In this document: positions 36,930 to 46,850 of the stretch, piece after piece
Layout of the letters: each line of letters opens with the position of its first letter
How positions within the stretch are numbered: position 1 is the first letter of the stretch
From: Acinetobacter colistiniresistens
Lineage (GTDB): Bacteria > Pseudomonadota > Gammaproteobacteria > Pseudomonadales > Moraxellaceae
DNA length: 64,000 bases
NCBI RefSeq assembly: GCF_024582815.1
Contig: NZ_CP102099.1
Span: 3,658,001 to 3,722,000 of the forward strand
Reading direction: 5' to 3'
Notes under the pieces: model-generated
Databases searched by the model: none
Seen by the model: only the letters and a program-made list of their open reading frames with translations
What the model was told of the DNA's origin: nothing
Position numbers and translations under genes: made by a program

Positions 36930-37547
36930 ATGTTGCATTTACATATTCATCCTGAGAATCCACAGGCTCGCTTAATTACCCAAGCGGTAGAACGTATTCG
37001 TGCAGGTGATGTGGTGGTGTATCCTACCGATGCCGCCTATGCAATTGGTTGCCAAATCGGCAATAAAAACGCAATGGAACGAATTGCGCAAATCCGTGGC
37101 TTAGGCCCGAAACATCAATATGCGATTATGTGTTGTGATTTATCTGACATTGCGACCTATGCCAAAGTCGATAATGCCATGTATCGCTTATTGAAAAACA
37201 ACACCCCCGCAGTCACAACGTTTATTTTGCCCGCGACTAGCGAGGTGCCAAAACGATTAATGCATCCAAAGAAAAAAACCATTGGTCTGCGTATTCCAAG
37301 TAATCCTGTTGCACAGGCCTTATTACAAGAACTGGGTGAACCGCTGCTAACCAGCACCCTGATTTTGCCTGAGCAAAAAGATCCGCTGGATGATCCTTAT
37401 GATATTGAAAACCAGTTAGGCAAACGTATAGATGTATTTATCGACAGCGGCTTCGGTACCTTATCCACCACCAGTATTGTGGATTTATCTGGAGAAAATC
37501 CTGAAATCGTACGTCGTGGTGTCGGTGATGTCAGTGCTTTTGAATAA
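36930..37547 (+). CDS. YrdC-domain (Sua5/YciO family) protein
   Basis: This 205-residue protein is of the YrdC/Sua5/YciO family, whose members make threonylcarbamoyl-AMP for tRNA t6A or are of unsure function (YciO). Visible features are VVYPTDAAYAIGCQIGNKNA, the KHQYAIMCCDLS loop and the late TTSIVDLSGENPEIVRRGVG. The opening MLHLHIHPENPQ favours the YciO branch. Assigning the t6A activity would need a separate check for TsaC elsewhere. Confidence 0.82.
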   Translation: MLHLHIHPENPQARLITQAVERIRAGDVVVYPTDAAYAIGCQIGNKNAMERIAQIRGLGPKHQYAIMCCDLSDIATYAKVDNAMYRLLKNNTPAVTTFILPATSEVPKRLMHPKKKTIGLRIPSNPVAQALLQELGEPLLTSTLILPEQKDPLDDPYDIENQLGKRIDVFIDSGFGTLSTTSIVDLSGENPEIVRRGVGDVSAFE

Positions 37548-37557
37548 ACACTGATTT

Positions 37558-38274
37558 TTAATTTATAAAGAAATCAGATAGCCGCTGTTTCTGAAAACCT
37601 TGTGCATCAAAATTATCAGGACTAAGCCATTGCTGATAGGTTTTTTCTAAATCAGGCCACTCCTCATCGAGGATTGAAAACCATGCCGTATTACGGTTAT
37701 GCCCTTTGGTAATCCGATCTTGACGGAATAAACCTTCGTACTGAAAACCAAACCGTAAAGCAGCAGCTTTAGAAGGTGCATTACAATCATCACACTTCCA
37801 CTCTACACGCCTAAACCCATGGGCAAAACATTGTTGTAACAGTAAAAATATCGTTTCAGTTGAAGCTTTAGATTTTTTCATTCGATGAGAAAAATAAACA
37901 TTACCGATCTCAATTACCCCCAGCTCCAGTCTTGGATTCAACAATGCAATCCAGCCTTGAATTTCCCCATCGACTTCTATTAAGAAATGTGTAGAGCCAT
38001 TAAAACCAAATCGATTTTGCAAATCCTGTTTTAACAAAAACTGGCTTTGCGGTGCAGCATAAGGTAAATAAGTCCAGCATGCTGCATTGGGCTCTGTGGC
38101 AACCACTTGCCAAATCTGACTAGCTGCCTGATCAGAGATTTCACCGACGATATGAATCAGTCTTAGGGAGCGACTGACAAGATCGCTGCTGATTGGCTGA
38201 CTAGGTGGATGGTCTAAGGCAAAGCCAACGGTTTGTCCAAATGAGTTTTGTTGTGTTTTTAAATATTGTTTCAT
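37558..38274 (-). CDS. GNAT family N-acetyltransferase
   Basis: This 238-residue protein resembles the RimJ/RimL-type acetyltransferases that use acetyl-CoA. Features are the central LGVIEIGNVYFSHRMKKSKA, FRRVEWKCDDCNAPSKAAAL and GFQYEGLFRQDRITKGHNR segments, typical of the 8-type GNAT fold ending. The substrate is not known. It is convergent with the YrdC-domain gene. Confidence 0.8.
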   Translation of the reverse strand: MKQYLKTQQNSFGQTVGFALDHPPSQPISSDLVSRSLRLIHIVGEISDQAASQIWQVVATEPNAACWTYLPYAAPQSQFLLKQDLQNRFGFNGSTHFLIEVDGEIQGWIALLNPRLELGVIEIGNVYFSHRMKKSKASTETIFLLLQQCFAHGFRRVEWKCDDCNAPSKAAALRFGFQYEGLFRQDRITKGHNRNTAWFSILDEEWPDLEKTYQQWLSPDNFDAQGFQKQRLSDFFIN

Positions 38275-38519
38275 GGCAATTTATCATTTAAATAAAATAA
38301 TGATTTCGCTGCTCATTTAAGCATATGTTTTTTCTATAGCCGATATAATCTTGCATAAATACAGAAAATACCCTGAGAAGTTTAAGGTTTTTGTAAGTCA
38401 GTAATTTATTAAATTGGCAATTTCGATTAGAATAGACTTGCTCTTGGTAGCATGTGCCCTCCTTGCACACAAAATTATATCTTTCATGCTTTTGAAAATT
38501 CGCGTGGCTTATAACGGTA

Positions 38520-39314
38520 ATGAACCAAATTCTCCCCCAAACATTGGAGTCCACTCCTTCCATTCGCGTGCTTGACGAGTGGCAAGAAGTCATACCTGAA
38601 GATTTATATATACCCCCTGCTGCGTTTGAAATTTTACTGGAACAATTTGAAGGTCCTTTAGACTTTCTGATCTATCTGATTCAAAAAAATGGCTTTGATT
38701 TATTACAGGTCGATATTTCTCCGATTGCAACCCAATATCTATCCTATATGGATAGTATGAAATCACTCAATATCGAATTAACTGCAGATTATATGGTGAT
38801 GGCAGCCTTACTCGCTGATCTGAAATCACGTCTACTTCTACCAAAACCTGTTGCTGTTGATCAGTTTGAAAAAGATCCGAAACAGGAATTGATTGATCGT
38901 CTAGAAACCTATTTACGTATCAAGCAAGCGGCGGAACGATTGGGGCAAATGCCAATTTTCGAGCGCGATACTTTTAGCACCAATGTCAGTATTGGGCATA
39001 TTGCCCCGATTTATGAAGGCTATGATGTTGCTGCCTTACATGATGCTTTATTTTGCGTCTTCAACCGCCCAGAACCGATCACCCATGTGGTCGCACAAGA
39101 GCCCGTCCTCTTAGAAGAACGTATTGCCTTTATTGAAAGCCAACTAGCATCAGGTGAAGCCTTGAGTTTTATTGAATTATTAAATCCGATGCAAGGCCGT
39201 ATGGGTATGGTTGTGACGTTTATGGCGGTACTTGAACTGACACGTCAGCAAAAAATTCAAATTATTCATACCGGAATTGAAGCTCCCTTAACGATTCAAG
39301 GAGTGACGGCATGA
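38520..39314 (+). CDS. scpA: Segregation and condensation protein A
   Basis: ScpA is the kleisin subunit that links the SMC heads with ScpB during chromosome compaction. The 264-residue protein has the family N-terminal motif FEILLEQFEGPLDFLIYLIQ and AADLKSR-like ALLADLKSRLLLP. The stop overlaps scpB by four bases. A preceding 245-base AT-rich gap (38275-38519) contains no gene. Confidence 0.9.
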   Translation: MNQILPQTLESTPSIRVLDEWQEVIPEDLYIPPAAFEILLEQFEGPLDFLIYLIQKNGFDLLQVDISPIATQYLSYMDSMKSLNIELTADYMVMAALLADLKSRLLLPKPVAVDQFEKDPKQELIDRLETYLRIKQAAERLGQMPIFERDTFSTNVSIGHIAPIYEGYDVAALHDALFCVFNRPEPITHVVAQEPVLLEERIAFIESQLASGEALSFIELLNPMQGRMGMVVTFMAVLELTRQQKIQIIHTGIEAPLTIQGVTA

Positions 39315-39910
39315 GTTTAGATCAATTTGAGCAGAATGAAGGCATGTCATTTGAAGACATTCATCATGAGGTGTTATTGCAAATTGAAGCGATTTTATTC
39401 GCCAGTGACTCCCCAGTTTCTCTTGCGCGCCTAAAAGAAGCCTTTCAAAACCAATATAATAAGCAACAATTACGTACGTTTTTACAACAACTTGCGATGT
39501 TGCAACATGGCCGATCCATCGAGTTGATTGAAACGGCGCAAGGTTTCCGCTTTCAAGTACGTGCTAAATATCGAAATGTTATTGCGCAGGTTTGGCCAGA
39601 ACGCCCAACCAAATTATCACCATCATTGCTCGAAACAGTCGCAGTGATTGCTTACCATCAGCCCGTCACGCGTGCTGATATTGAACAAATTCGTGGTGTG
39701 TCCAACAATAGCCAGAATTTAAGAACGCTTTTTGACTGGAACTGGATTAAAGAAGCTGGTTTCAGAGATTTACCTGGAAGACCTGCGTTGTTAATTACAA
39801 CGCCCCAATTTTTAAATGCATTTGGTTTAGCTTCGCTAGGCCAATTGCCTCCCCTGCAGAACGCCAAGGAAGCATTCATGGCTCTCGATGCACATGCACC
39901 GAAGTCTTGA
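39311..39910 (+). CDS. scpB: Segregation and condensation protein B
   Basis: ScpB is the winged-helix partner of ScpA. The 199-residue protein has IEAILFASDSPVSLARLKEA, AVIAYHQPVTRADIEQIRGV and the FRDLPGRPALLITT wing. Its ATG overlaps the scpA stop (ATGA), so translation is coupled. rluB follows, an order seen in many bacteria. Confidence 0.92.
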   Translation: MSLDQFEQNEGMSFEDIHHEVLLQIEAILFASDSPVSLARLKEAFQNQYNKQQLRTFLQQLAMLQHGRSIELIETAQGFRFQVRAKYRNVIAQVWPERPTKLSPSLLETVAVIAYHQPVTRADIEQIRGVSNNSQNLRTLFDWNWIKEAGFRDLPGRPALLITTPQFLNAFGLASLGQLPPLQNAKEAFMALDAHAPKS

Positions 39911-39951
39911 GAAGGTGAACTGTTGATCATTATGTCTAAGGTTGTGCTGTC

Positions 39952-40896
39952 ATGAGTGAAAAATTACAAAAGGTTTTAGCGAGAGTCGGGTTAGGCTCGC
40001 GTCGCTATATGGAGGAAGTCATTGCTGCTGGTCGTGTCAGTATCAATGGTCAGATTGCCCAAGTCGGTGAACGTATCGAACCAGGTGATGAGCTTCGTAT
40101 CGATGGTCGTAAAGTACAATTCCAAATTGAAGACGAAATCCGTCGTCGTGTTTTAATTTACTATAAGCCAGAAGGTGAAATTTGCTCACGCAATGACCCT
40201 GAAAAGCGTCCTACCGTATTTGATCATTTGCCGCAAATCGCCAATGACCGCTGGGTCATGGTCGGTCGTCTGGACATTAACAGTACTGGTTTGTTGTTAT
40301 TCACCAATGATGGTGAACTTGCCAACCGTTTAATGCACCCTTCAAACGAAGTTGAACGTGAATACGCGGTTCGTGTGATGGGCGAAGTGACACCTCAAAT
40401 TCGCAATAACATGCTGAAAGGGGTTGAGCTTGAAGATGGTCCAGCCAAGTTTGAATCATTCTCTGAAATTGGTGGTGACGGGATCAACCGTTGGTATCAA
40501 GTGGTGGTGAAAGAAGGTCGTAACCGCGAAGTTCGCCGTATCTTTGAATCACAAAGCCTGAAAGTCAGCCGCTTATTGCGTACCCGTTATGGCACGGTCA
40601 TTTTACCGCGTGAGTTACGTACAGGTCGCTGGATGGAACTGGATAAAACCGATATCGACAACTTGGCAAAATCAGTGGAATTAAAACCACGTCAAGGGAC
40701 AGGTTTATTCGGTATGGCAAAACGTCGTACCGAGCGTATGGCCGACAAACCTATGGCAGCGCGTCGTGGTGGTTACCTACGTCAACAACGCCGTGATGAC
40801 GAACAAGACCAATCACAGCAACGTTCAGGCGCAAATGGTAACAACAATAATGGTCGTAAAACCATTGGTTTCAATAAAGGTTTTAAAAAGTTCTAA
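39952..40896 (+). CDS. rluB: 23S rRNA pseudouridine(2605) synthase RluB
   Basis: RluB modifies U2605 in 23S rRNA. An N-terminal S4 domain (KLQKVLARVGLGSRRYMEEV) is followed by the RsuA-family catalytic region with GRLDINSTGLLLFTNDGEL and the EGRNREVRRIFES motif. The C-terminal about 55 residues are rich in R, Q and N, low-complexity and probably RNA-binding. It ends the scpA-scpB-rluB operon at a strong terminator. Confidence 0.9.
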   Translation: MSEKLQKVLARVGLGSRRYMEEVIAAGRVSINGQIAQVGERIEPGDELRIDGRKVQFQIEDEIRRRVLIYYKPEGEICSRNDPEKRPTVFDHLPQIANDRWVMVGRLDINSTGLLLFTNDGELANRLMHPSNEVEREYAVRVMGEVTPQIRNNMLKGVELEDGPAKFESFSEIGGDGINRWYQVVVKEGRNREVRRIFESQSLKVSRLLRTRYGTVILPRELRTGRWMELDKTDIDNLAKSVELKPRQGTGLFGMAKRRTERMADKPMAARRGGYLRQQRRDDEQDQSQQRSGANGNNNNGRKTIGFNKGFKKF

Positions 40897-40914
40897 TCTT
40901 TTTTCCTTTAAAAT

Positions 40915-40944
40915 AAAAAAACGCTCTGATCAGAGCGTTTTTTT
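40915..40944. terminator. Terminator after rluB
   Basis: AAAAAACGCTCTGA pairs with TCAGAGCGTTTTTT; it can also stop the leftward ABC transporter transcript. Confidence 0.85.
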
Positions 40945-40955
40945 ATGCCTTGCTT

Positions 40956-42689
40956 TTAATGAGGCTGGGCAATCCCCTGAGGAATCGCATTCAGCAACTT
41001 TTTGGTATATTCATGTTGTGGATGGAGGTACAGTTCATCCGAATTGGCGATTTCCACCAACTCACCATGATTCATGACCATCACCTGATCTGAAATATAT
41101 TTCACCACCGATAAATCATGGGAAATAAAGATATAACTCAAACCAAACTCGTCTTGCAGGTCCTGCAATAAATTCAGCACCTGTGCTTGTACCGATACAT
41201 CCAGCGCAGAAACCGATTCATCACAAATCAAAATCTCTGGTTTTAAGGTCAAGCAACGTGCAATCGCAATCCGTTGTCGCTGCCCGCCAGAAAACTCATG
41301 CGGATAGCGATCATATGCTTGCACTGGTAGGCTTACTCTTTCCAGTAATTCCAAAGCAATCGTTTTACGTTCTGCATCATTCTGACCAATGCCATGAATT
41401 CGCATCGGTTCCAATAGAATCTGTCCGATGGTAAAACGGGGATTAAGCGATGCATACGGATTCTGGAAAATAATCTGAATCTTGCGCTGGTACTGACAAA
41501 ACTCTTTCTCACTCATGGCAAGAATATCTTTTCCACCAATCAATGCCTGTCCGCCGGTTGCTTCATGTAAACGCATCAGCAACAAGCCCACAGTGGTTTT
41601 ACCTGAACCTGACTCGCCAACCAGCCCTAAAGTTTTACCTTTTGCAAGCTGAAAAGAAACCCCTTTCACCGCTTGAAACTCGTCACGTCCCCACAAGCCC
41701 TTACGGCTATAAAACGACTTTTTCAGATCTTTGACATCTAAAACAATGGGTTCTTCGCCAGTCAGACCACGGACACGTTGTTTCAAGTTTAAATCAGACA
41801 GATTGGTGGCTTCGATCAGTTGTCCATTTTCGTCCTGCTTCATAAAATCACTGGTCACAGGTAAACGATATGGACGAGTCGAGAGCTGTGGACGACAATG
41901 CAGCAAAGCACGGGTATACACATCTTGTGGTTGTTCCAGCACCTGTTTAACTGGGCCATTTTCACGAATTTCACCATGACGCATCACAATCACTTCATCT
42001 GCAATTTCCCCGACCAAAGCCAGATCATGGGTAATAAACAGCATCGACATTTCATGACGTTGCCGTAAAGACTCCAGTAAATCAATAATCTGCTTCTGAA
42101 TCGTGACATCCAAAGCCGTAGTTGGTTCATCCGCAATCAACAGCTTAGGTTCACAGGCAATTGCCATCGCAATCATCACCCGTTGCTGCTGGCCTCCTGA
42201 AAGCTGACTCGGATAGGCATCAATCTTGGTTTCGGGTGCTGGTATACCCACTTCTCGAAGTAGCTCTAATACACGTCCTCGCGCTTGCTTGCGCCCCATA
42301 CCTAAATGAATACACAATACCTCGGCAATCTGGTCGCCTACAGTAAAGACTGGATTCAGTGAGGACATCGGTTCCTGAAAAATCATGGCAATGTCTTTAC
42401 CACAGATCTTTCGAATTTCTTTGGCCGATAAATTCAGTAAATCTTTTCCCTCAAAGCTGATTTGGCTCTGTTCTGCAATCTGGCTTTGCCCTTTGGGCAA
42501 CAACCCCATCACCGCAAGGGAGGTGACCGATTTGCCACTACCCGACTCTCCAACCAAAGCCACGGTCTTGTTTTTAGGAATGGAAAATGAAATACCTTTG
42601 ACCGTTTCAATCCACTGTTTATTTTCACCTTTAAAGCTGACATGCAGATTGTCGACATGTAATAGCGTCGTTTCATTTTGATCTTGCAT
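40956..42689 (-). CDS. Dipeptide/oligopeptide ABC transporter, fused double ATPase
   Basis: This 577-residue protein has two complete ABC ATPase domains in one chain, like YejF or GsiA. The first has Walker A GESGSGKS (residues 47-54) and signature LSGGQQQR; the second has GESGSGKT and FSGGQRQR with ICDESVSALD. Each half corresponds to the DppD/OppD and DppF/OppF subunits. It is the last gene of a leftward operon with two permeases, an M3 peptidase and two binding proteins. Confidence 0.9.
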   Translation of the reverse strand: MQDQNETTLLHVDNLHVSFKGENKQWIETVKGISFSIPKNKTVALVGESGSGKSVTSLAVMGLLPKGQSQIAEQSQISFEGKDLLNLSAKEIRKICGKDIAMIFQEPMSSLNPVFTVGDQIAEVLCIHLGMGRKQARGRVLELLREVGIPAPETKIDAYPSQLSGGQQQRVMIAMAIACEPKLLIADEPTTALDVTIQKQIIDLLESLRQRHEMSMLFITHDLALVGEIADEVIVMRHGEIRENGPVKQVLEQPQDVYTRALLHCRPQLSTRPYRLPVTSDFMKQDENGQLIEATNLSDLNLKQRVRGLTGEEPIVLDVKDLKKSFYSRKGLWGRDEFQAVKGVSFQLAKGKTLGLVGESGSGKTTVGLLLMRLHEATGGQALIGGKDILAMSEKEFCQYQRKIQIIFQNPYASLNPRFTIGQILLEPMRIHGIGQNDAERKTIALELLERVSLPVQAYDRYPHEFSGGQRQRIAIARCLTLKPEILICDESVSALDVSVQAQVLNLLQDLQDEFGLSYIFISHDLSVVKYISDQVMVMNHGELVEIANSDELYLHPQHEYTKKLLNAIPQGIAQPH

Positions 42690-42702
42690 AATTATCTCTC
42701 CG

Positions 42703-43845
42703 CTATTTCAACTTAGGATCTAAAGCATCACGCAATGCGTCGGTAAACATTGAGAATGCTGTGACCAAAACCGCCATTGCGATCGATGCCGCTGCCAATT
42801 GCCACCATTTGCCCAAGATCAACTCACTTTGCGCTTCATTCAACATACTGCCCCAAGACACCACCCCCACAGGTACGCCAAAACCGAGGAAGCTGAGAAT
42901 CACTTCGGATTTGATAAATGACACCACCAAAATCGAAATCTGTACCAAGGCAATATGACTGACGTTCGGAAAGATATGCACGAACATACGACGTAAATGG
43001 CTGACACCAATGGCTTTGGCCGCAAGCACATACTCCCGTGATTTATGCTTCATATATTCAGCACGTATCAAGCGGAAAACACCTGTCCATCCCGTCAATC
43101 CAAGAATTAACACAATCGACAGAATGCCTTTTTGTTGTAGGACTGCGGCAATAGCCAATACCAATAGCAAATAAGGGATCGAGGTAAAAATGTTATAGAA
43201 CCAGTTCAGTACATCGTCGACCCAGCCACCAAAATAACCGGCAATGGCGCCTAAGAAAGTACCAATCACGACGGCCAATACTGCTGACAGTAAGCCGACT
43301 AGAATTGAAGTCTCAGCTCCTTTAATGGTTTTGAGCAATACATCTTGTCCCCATTTATCTGCACCAAAAGCCAAGGTGGTTTTTAATTCTTGTTTTTGAT
43401 CCAGTAAATGTCCACCGAGCTGCTGATCAATCTGCTGCATATCCTCAGCCAATGGATCAACCATGCCATAGTTATCTATAGGAGAACCGTTTTGTTGTTC
43501 CTTTTGAATTTCTGCATTCAATTGTTGAATCACCTCTTTCAAGGGATCAACTGGATTTTCAGGCAAAGCGGCAGCTGTTTCCGTCTTGGTTTTGATTTGG
43601 TCTAACTCTTTATCTGCACCTAAAAATGTCGGCGGCGCATAACTGACGGCCACTTCTTTATTCCAGTTTGATGCAATTACCCCCGTCATGGATAACGCCA
43701 ATAAAATGAAATAGAACAGCACCACAATAAAAGAAACGACAGCGATACGATCTGCTTTCAAACGCCGTAATGCCAGTTGCCATAAACCTGTTGCAGCTGT
43801 TGAATCATTTGAAGAGACTTTGCCTTTAAAAATTGTATTAAGCAT
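42703..43845 (-). CDS. Peptide ABC transporter permease (DppC/OppC type)
   Basis: This 380-residue inner-membrane permease has six predicted spans and the cytoplasmic EAA loop (YVLAAKAIGVSHLRRMFVHI). Between the first and second spans there is an unusually long Gln/Glu-rich periplasmic insert of about 90 residues (roughly 75-165), reading for example ETAAALPENPVDPLKEVIQQ. The ATG at 43845 is chosen because AGGAGG lies six bases upstream; the ATG two codons earlier touches that site. It sits between the DppB-type permease and the ATPase genes. Confidence 0.88.
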   Translation of the reverse strand: MLNTIFKGKVSSNDSTAATGLWQLALRRLKADRIAVVSFIVVLFYFILLALSMTGVIASNWNKEVAVSYAPPTFLGADKELDQIKTKTETAAALPENPVDPLKEVIQQLNAEIQKEQQNGSPIDNYGMVDPLAEDMQQIDQQLGGHLLDQKQELKTTLAFGADKWGQDVLLKTIKGAETSILVGLLSAVLAVVIGTFLGAIAGYFGGWVDDVLNWFYNIFTSIPYLLLVLAIAAVLQQKGILSIVLILGLTGWTGVFRLIRAEYMKHKSREYVLAAKAIGVSHLRRMFVHIFPNVSHIALVQISILVVSFIKSEVILSFLGFGVPVGVVSWGSMLNEAQSELILGKWWQLAAASIAMAVLVTAFSMFTDALRDALDPKLK

Positions 43846-43855
43846 CTTCATCCTC

Positions 43856-44794
43856 CTACTTCAGCTGTACACGAGGATCGAGGAGCTTATAAATCAGATC
43901 GGCGATCAGGTTAAAAATCATGGTCACCGCAGCGATATATACGGTAATCGCTTTAATCACTGGAAAATCACTACGTTCAACAGCAATAATAATTTCACGG
44001 CCGATTCCGGGAATACCAAAGAAACGTTCGATCAGGAAAGCTCCGATCAACAAGGCAGGCAAACTGGCCATCACTTCGGTCACAATCGGAATCGAGGCAT
44101 TCCGCAATACATGCACACCAAGAACCCGAGACTCCCCCACGCCTTTAGCACGTGCTGTACGGACATAATCTTGATTGATTTCATCCAGCACAAAGCTGCG
44201 ATATAAACGTAGCGTCGGGGCAATACTGACCACCAACATGATTAAGATCGGCAACAAGGCATAATGGAATAGATTTTGGCTAAAACTATCACTCCAGCCC
44301 TGTACCGGGAACCAACTGAGTTGATACGCCAAAACATATTGAAATACGATGATATACACCAAGATACTGATCGACATGCCAATGGTACACAGCATCATCA
44401 CCATACGATCGGTCAATGAACCACGAACCGATGCAACCGCCAACGCCAAGATGATAGAAATGACGGTTTGTAAAATGGTCAGTGGAATCAATAAGGTCAA
44501 CGATGGCCCTAAACGGGTCAGAATAATCTGCGAAACGGACTCTCCTGTACTCCAGCTTGCACCATAGTCAAAGGTCAGAATCTGCTTAATAAAAATCCAA
44601 AGCTGTACATAATACGGTTGGTCAACGCCCAACTGTTTACGGATGTTTTCAATTTGCTCAGGGTTAGACATCTTCCCTGCCAAGATATATGCAGGATCAC
44701 CTCCAACCCAGTTAAACAAGAAGAAAATCAGCAAAATAACACCCAACATGGTCGGGATCATTTGCCATAGTCTACGCACGACATAAGCAAGCAT
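43856..44794 (-). CDS. Peptide ABC transporter permease (DppB/OppB type)
   Basis: This 312-residue inner-membrane protein has six spans and the typical N terminus MLAYVVRRLWQMIPTMLGVI. The EAA loop is YVRTARAKGVGESRVLGVHV. It pairs with the following DppC-type permease to form the channel. The gap to the next gene is four bases, so the pair is translated together. Confidence 0.9.
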   Translation of the reverse strand: MLAYVVRRLWQMIPTMLGVILLIFFLFNWVGGDPAYILAGKMSNPEQIENIRKQLGVDQPYYVQLWIFIKQILTFDYGASWSTGESVSQIILTRLGPSLTLLIPLTILQTVISIILALAVASVRGSLTDRMVMMLCTIGMSISILVYIIVFQYVLAYQLSWFPVQGWSDSFSQNLFHYALLPILIMLVVSIAPTLRLYRSFVLDEINQDYVRTARAKGVGESRVLGVHVLRNASIPIVTEVMASLPALLIGAFLIERFFGIPGIGREIIIAVERSDFPVIKAITVYIAAVTMIFNLIADLIYKLLDPRVQLK

Positions 44795-44806
44795 AATGGC
44801 AAATCC

Positions 44807-46825
44807 TTATTTAACCCGTTGACCTGTAATTTCATTAAAGAAAGCTTTGTTATCTGGTTCTCGACCTAAAAAGTCTTTGACCAATTGTGCAGCATCTTTC
44901 TGACTACCTTGCGACAAAATCGTTTGACGGTAACGCTGACCAACTACTGGATTATTCAGGTTGTCACCAAAAGCAGATAACATATCCAAGGCCAACACCT
45001 CAGACCACATATAACCGTAATAACCCGCTTGATACCCCATCAAATGTCCAAACTGTCCCGGGAATTCAGTATTCGGTACGTAGCCCAATGCTGTTGCAGA
45101 CTCCATTTTTTTCCAGACATCCATCGGCTGTACTTTCAGTGCATCCGCACCATGTAACGCCATGTCATATTGCGCATAAAGGGTTTGACGTGCATAGCGC
45201 AGACCACGTCCATAATTATGGACTGATTTAAGACGTGCAATCAGTGCATCATCGACGCGTGGGCAAGCCGGATCACAATAGTCGGCCACTTTAGCTAAGG
45301 TTTCTTTACGACGCGCCCACTCTTCATACATTTGTGACGGTGCTTCAACAAAGTCACGTTCGACCGAAGTCCCTGACTGACCTGAATAACGGGTTTTCGA
45401 TAAAATGCCATGCAAAGCATGTCCAAACTCATGTACAAAAGTTTCCAGTTCATCACTGTTTAAACCTTTGCGGTTAAAGTTGGTGACCAATACCGAAATG
45501 GGTTTACGCTTGCTGAGCGTACTGCCCCCATAAACACCCCACACCGCCGCATGACCATACTTGCCTTCACGCGGAAATTTATCCATGTATAAACCGCCAA
45601 GGACTTCACCCGTCTTCTTATCGGTAACATCGTAATATTCAACTTCATCTTGCCATGTAGCGACTTTGGCGGGTTTAAACTCAATGCCATATAGATCAGA
45701 TGAAATCGCAAATAACCATTTTTGAGCGGCCAATGTCGGGAAATAATCACGGAGTTTTTCTTGATCGATCTGGTATTTTTCCTTGCGGAGTTTTTCACTC
45801 CAGTAATTGACATTCCAGCGGTTAATTTCGGCTTGTTCTAAAGCAATATTCAAGGTTTTGGCTTTAAATGCACGTAATTCTTGTACTTCTTTTTGCTCTA
45901 ATGGTGCAACCACTTGATGCACATCGGACAAGAACGTATTGACCGTCTTAGGTGTTTTGGCCATGCGTTTCTTTAAAGCCCAGTCAGCATAACTTGGCTG
46001 ACCAAATTGCTGCGCCAATTCATAACGCAAATCGATAATCTGTTTCAGTAAAACTAAATTCTTTTCAGTACCACGGCGTGTAAATGCGGTTTGATAACGT
46101 TTCCGTGCCGCATCGCTGTCTGCCAACTCCATAAACGGTTGATACTCTGGATATTCAAAGCCTAATAAATAATTGCCTTTGTCATTTTTCTTTAGGCCTG
46201 CAGTATAGCTGTCAGGTAGTCCCTTCAATTCGGCTGGCGTAAATTCTAATTTTTCTGGGTTATCCCGAATATTGCGGGAGAACTCTTGTGAAAGTTTGGT
46301 GAGCTCATCAAAAATCGTTTTGACCCGTGCTCTTTTCGCAGGGGGAAGTTGTACCCCGGTATCTTCAAAGGCATCGAGGATATCCTGCCGATATTTACGG
46401 TCAATCGCATCCTTGGCTTTGGTGTTTTTAAAACGTTGATACAGTTTTGGATTTTGATAAATTTCCGTCTGTAGTTGATTGAGTTTGACCTCACAGTCTT
46501 CTGCCGCTTTACGCAATTTCGCATCAGGATCGACATTGCTATACAGGCTAATCGGCCCTGAAAAATCTTCAAAGCTGGCCATCAGTTGATCCCACTCTGC
46601 CAAGACAGGTGCCGCATCAGATTGAGCGGTTACGGTTTGTTTTTCGAGTTGAGCGATGCGCTGCTTTAAAGTCTGCACATTGGCATCACACCATTGCGCA
46701 CTTTCACTGGTTTTTAAAATTGGTAAAGTCGTTCGGGTATTTTCAGCCCAAATACCTTGGCTCATGCCTAGCGCTGCCAAGGAGAACAGCCCCAGTGTTG
46801 ATCGTTGTAATATTTTTTTCGCCAT
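44807..46825 (-). CDS. Exported M3-family oligopeptidase
   Basis: This 672-residue zinc metallopeptidase of family M3 (oligopeptidase A, Dcp, thimet group) has HEFGHALHG at about residue 463. Unlike cytoplasmic OpdA/PrlC, it begins with a Sec signal peptide (LGLFSLAALGMSQGIWA), so it should act in the periplasm. The ATG at 46825 has GGAGAG upstream; an extended frame to 46918 is rejected. Its place between two peptide-binding proteins and two permeases suggests that it trims peptides before uptake, which is inference. Confidence 0.87.
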   Translation of the reverse strand: MAKKILQRSTLGLFSLAALGMSQGIWAENTRTTLPILKTSESAQWCDANVQTLKQRIAQLEKQTVTAQSDAAPVLAEWDQLMASFEDFSGPISLYSNVDPDAKLRKAAEDCEVKLNQLQTEIYQNPKLYQRFKNTKAKDAIDRKYRQDILDAFEDTGVQLPPAKRARVKTIFDELTKLSQEFSRNIRDNPEKLEFTPAELKGLPDSYTAGLKKNDKGNYLLGFEYPEYQPFMELADSDAARKRYQTAFTRRGTEKNLVLLKQIIDLRYELAQQFGQPSYADWALKKRMAKTPKTVNTFLSDVHQVVAPLEQKEVQELRAFKAKTLNIALEQAEINRWNVNYWSEKLRKEKYQIDQEKLRDYFPTLAAQKWLFAISSDLYGIEFKPAKVATWQDEVEYYDVTDKKTGEVLGGLYMDKFPREGKYGHAAVWGVYGGSTLSKRKPISVLVTNFNRKGLNSDELETFVHEFGHALHGILSKTRYSGQSGTSVERDFVEAPSQMYEEWARRKETLAKVADYCDPACPRVDDALIARLKSVHNYGRGLRYARQTLYAQYDMALHGADALKVQPMDVWKKMESATALGYVPNTEFPGQFGHLMGYQAGYYGYMWSEVLALDMLSAFGDNLNNPVVGQRYRQTILSQGSQKDAAQLVKDFLGREPDNKAFFNEITGQRVK

Positions 46826-46850
46826 TTCTCTCTCCAATTTAATCTGTTTG

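Noticed and set aside
38288..38593. A 101-codon minus-strand frame upstream of scpA
   Set aside because: It overlaps the scpA start on the other strand, has no ribosome site and no recognisable motif.
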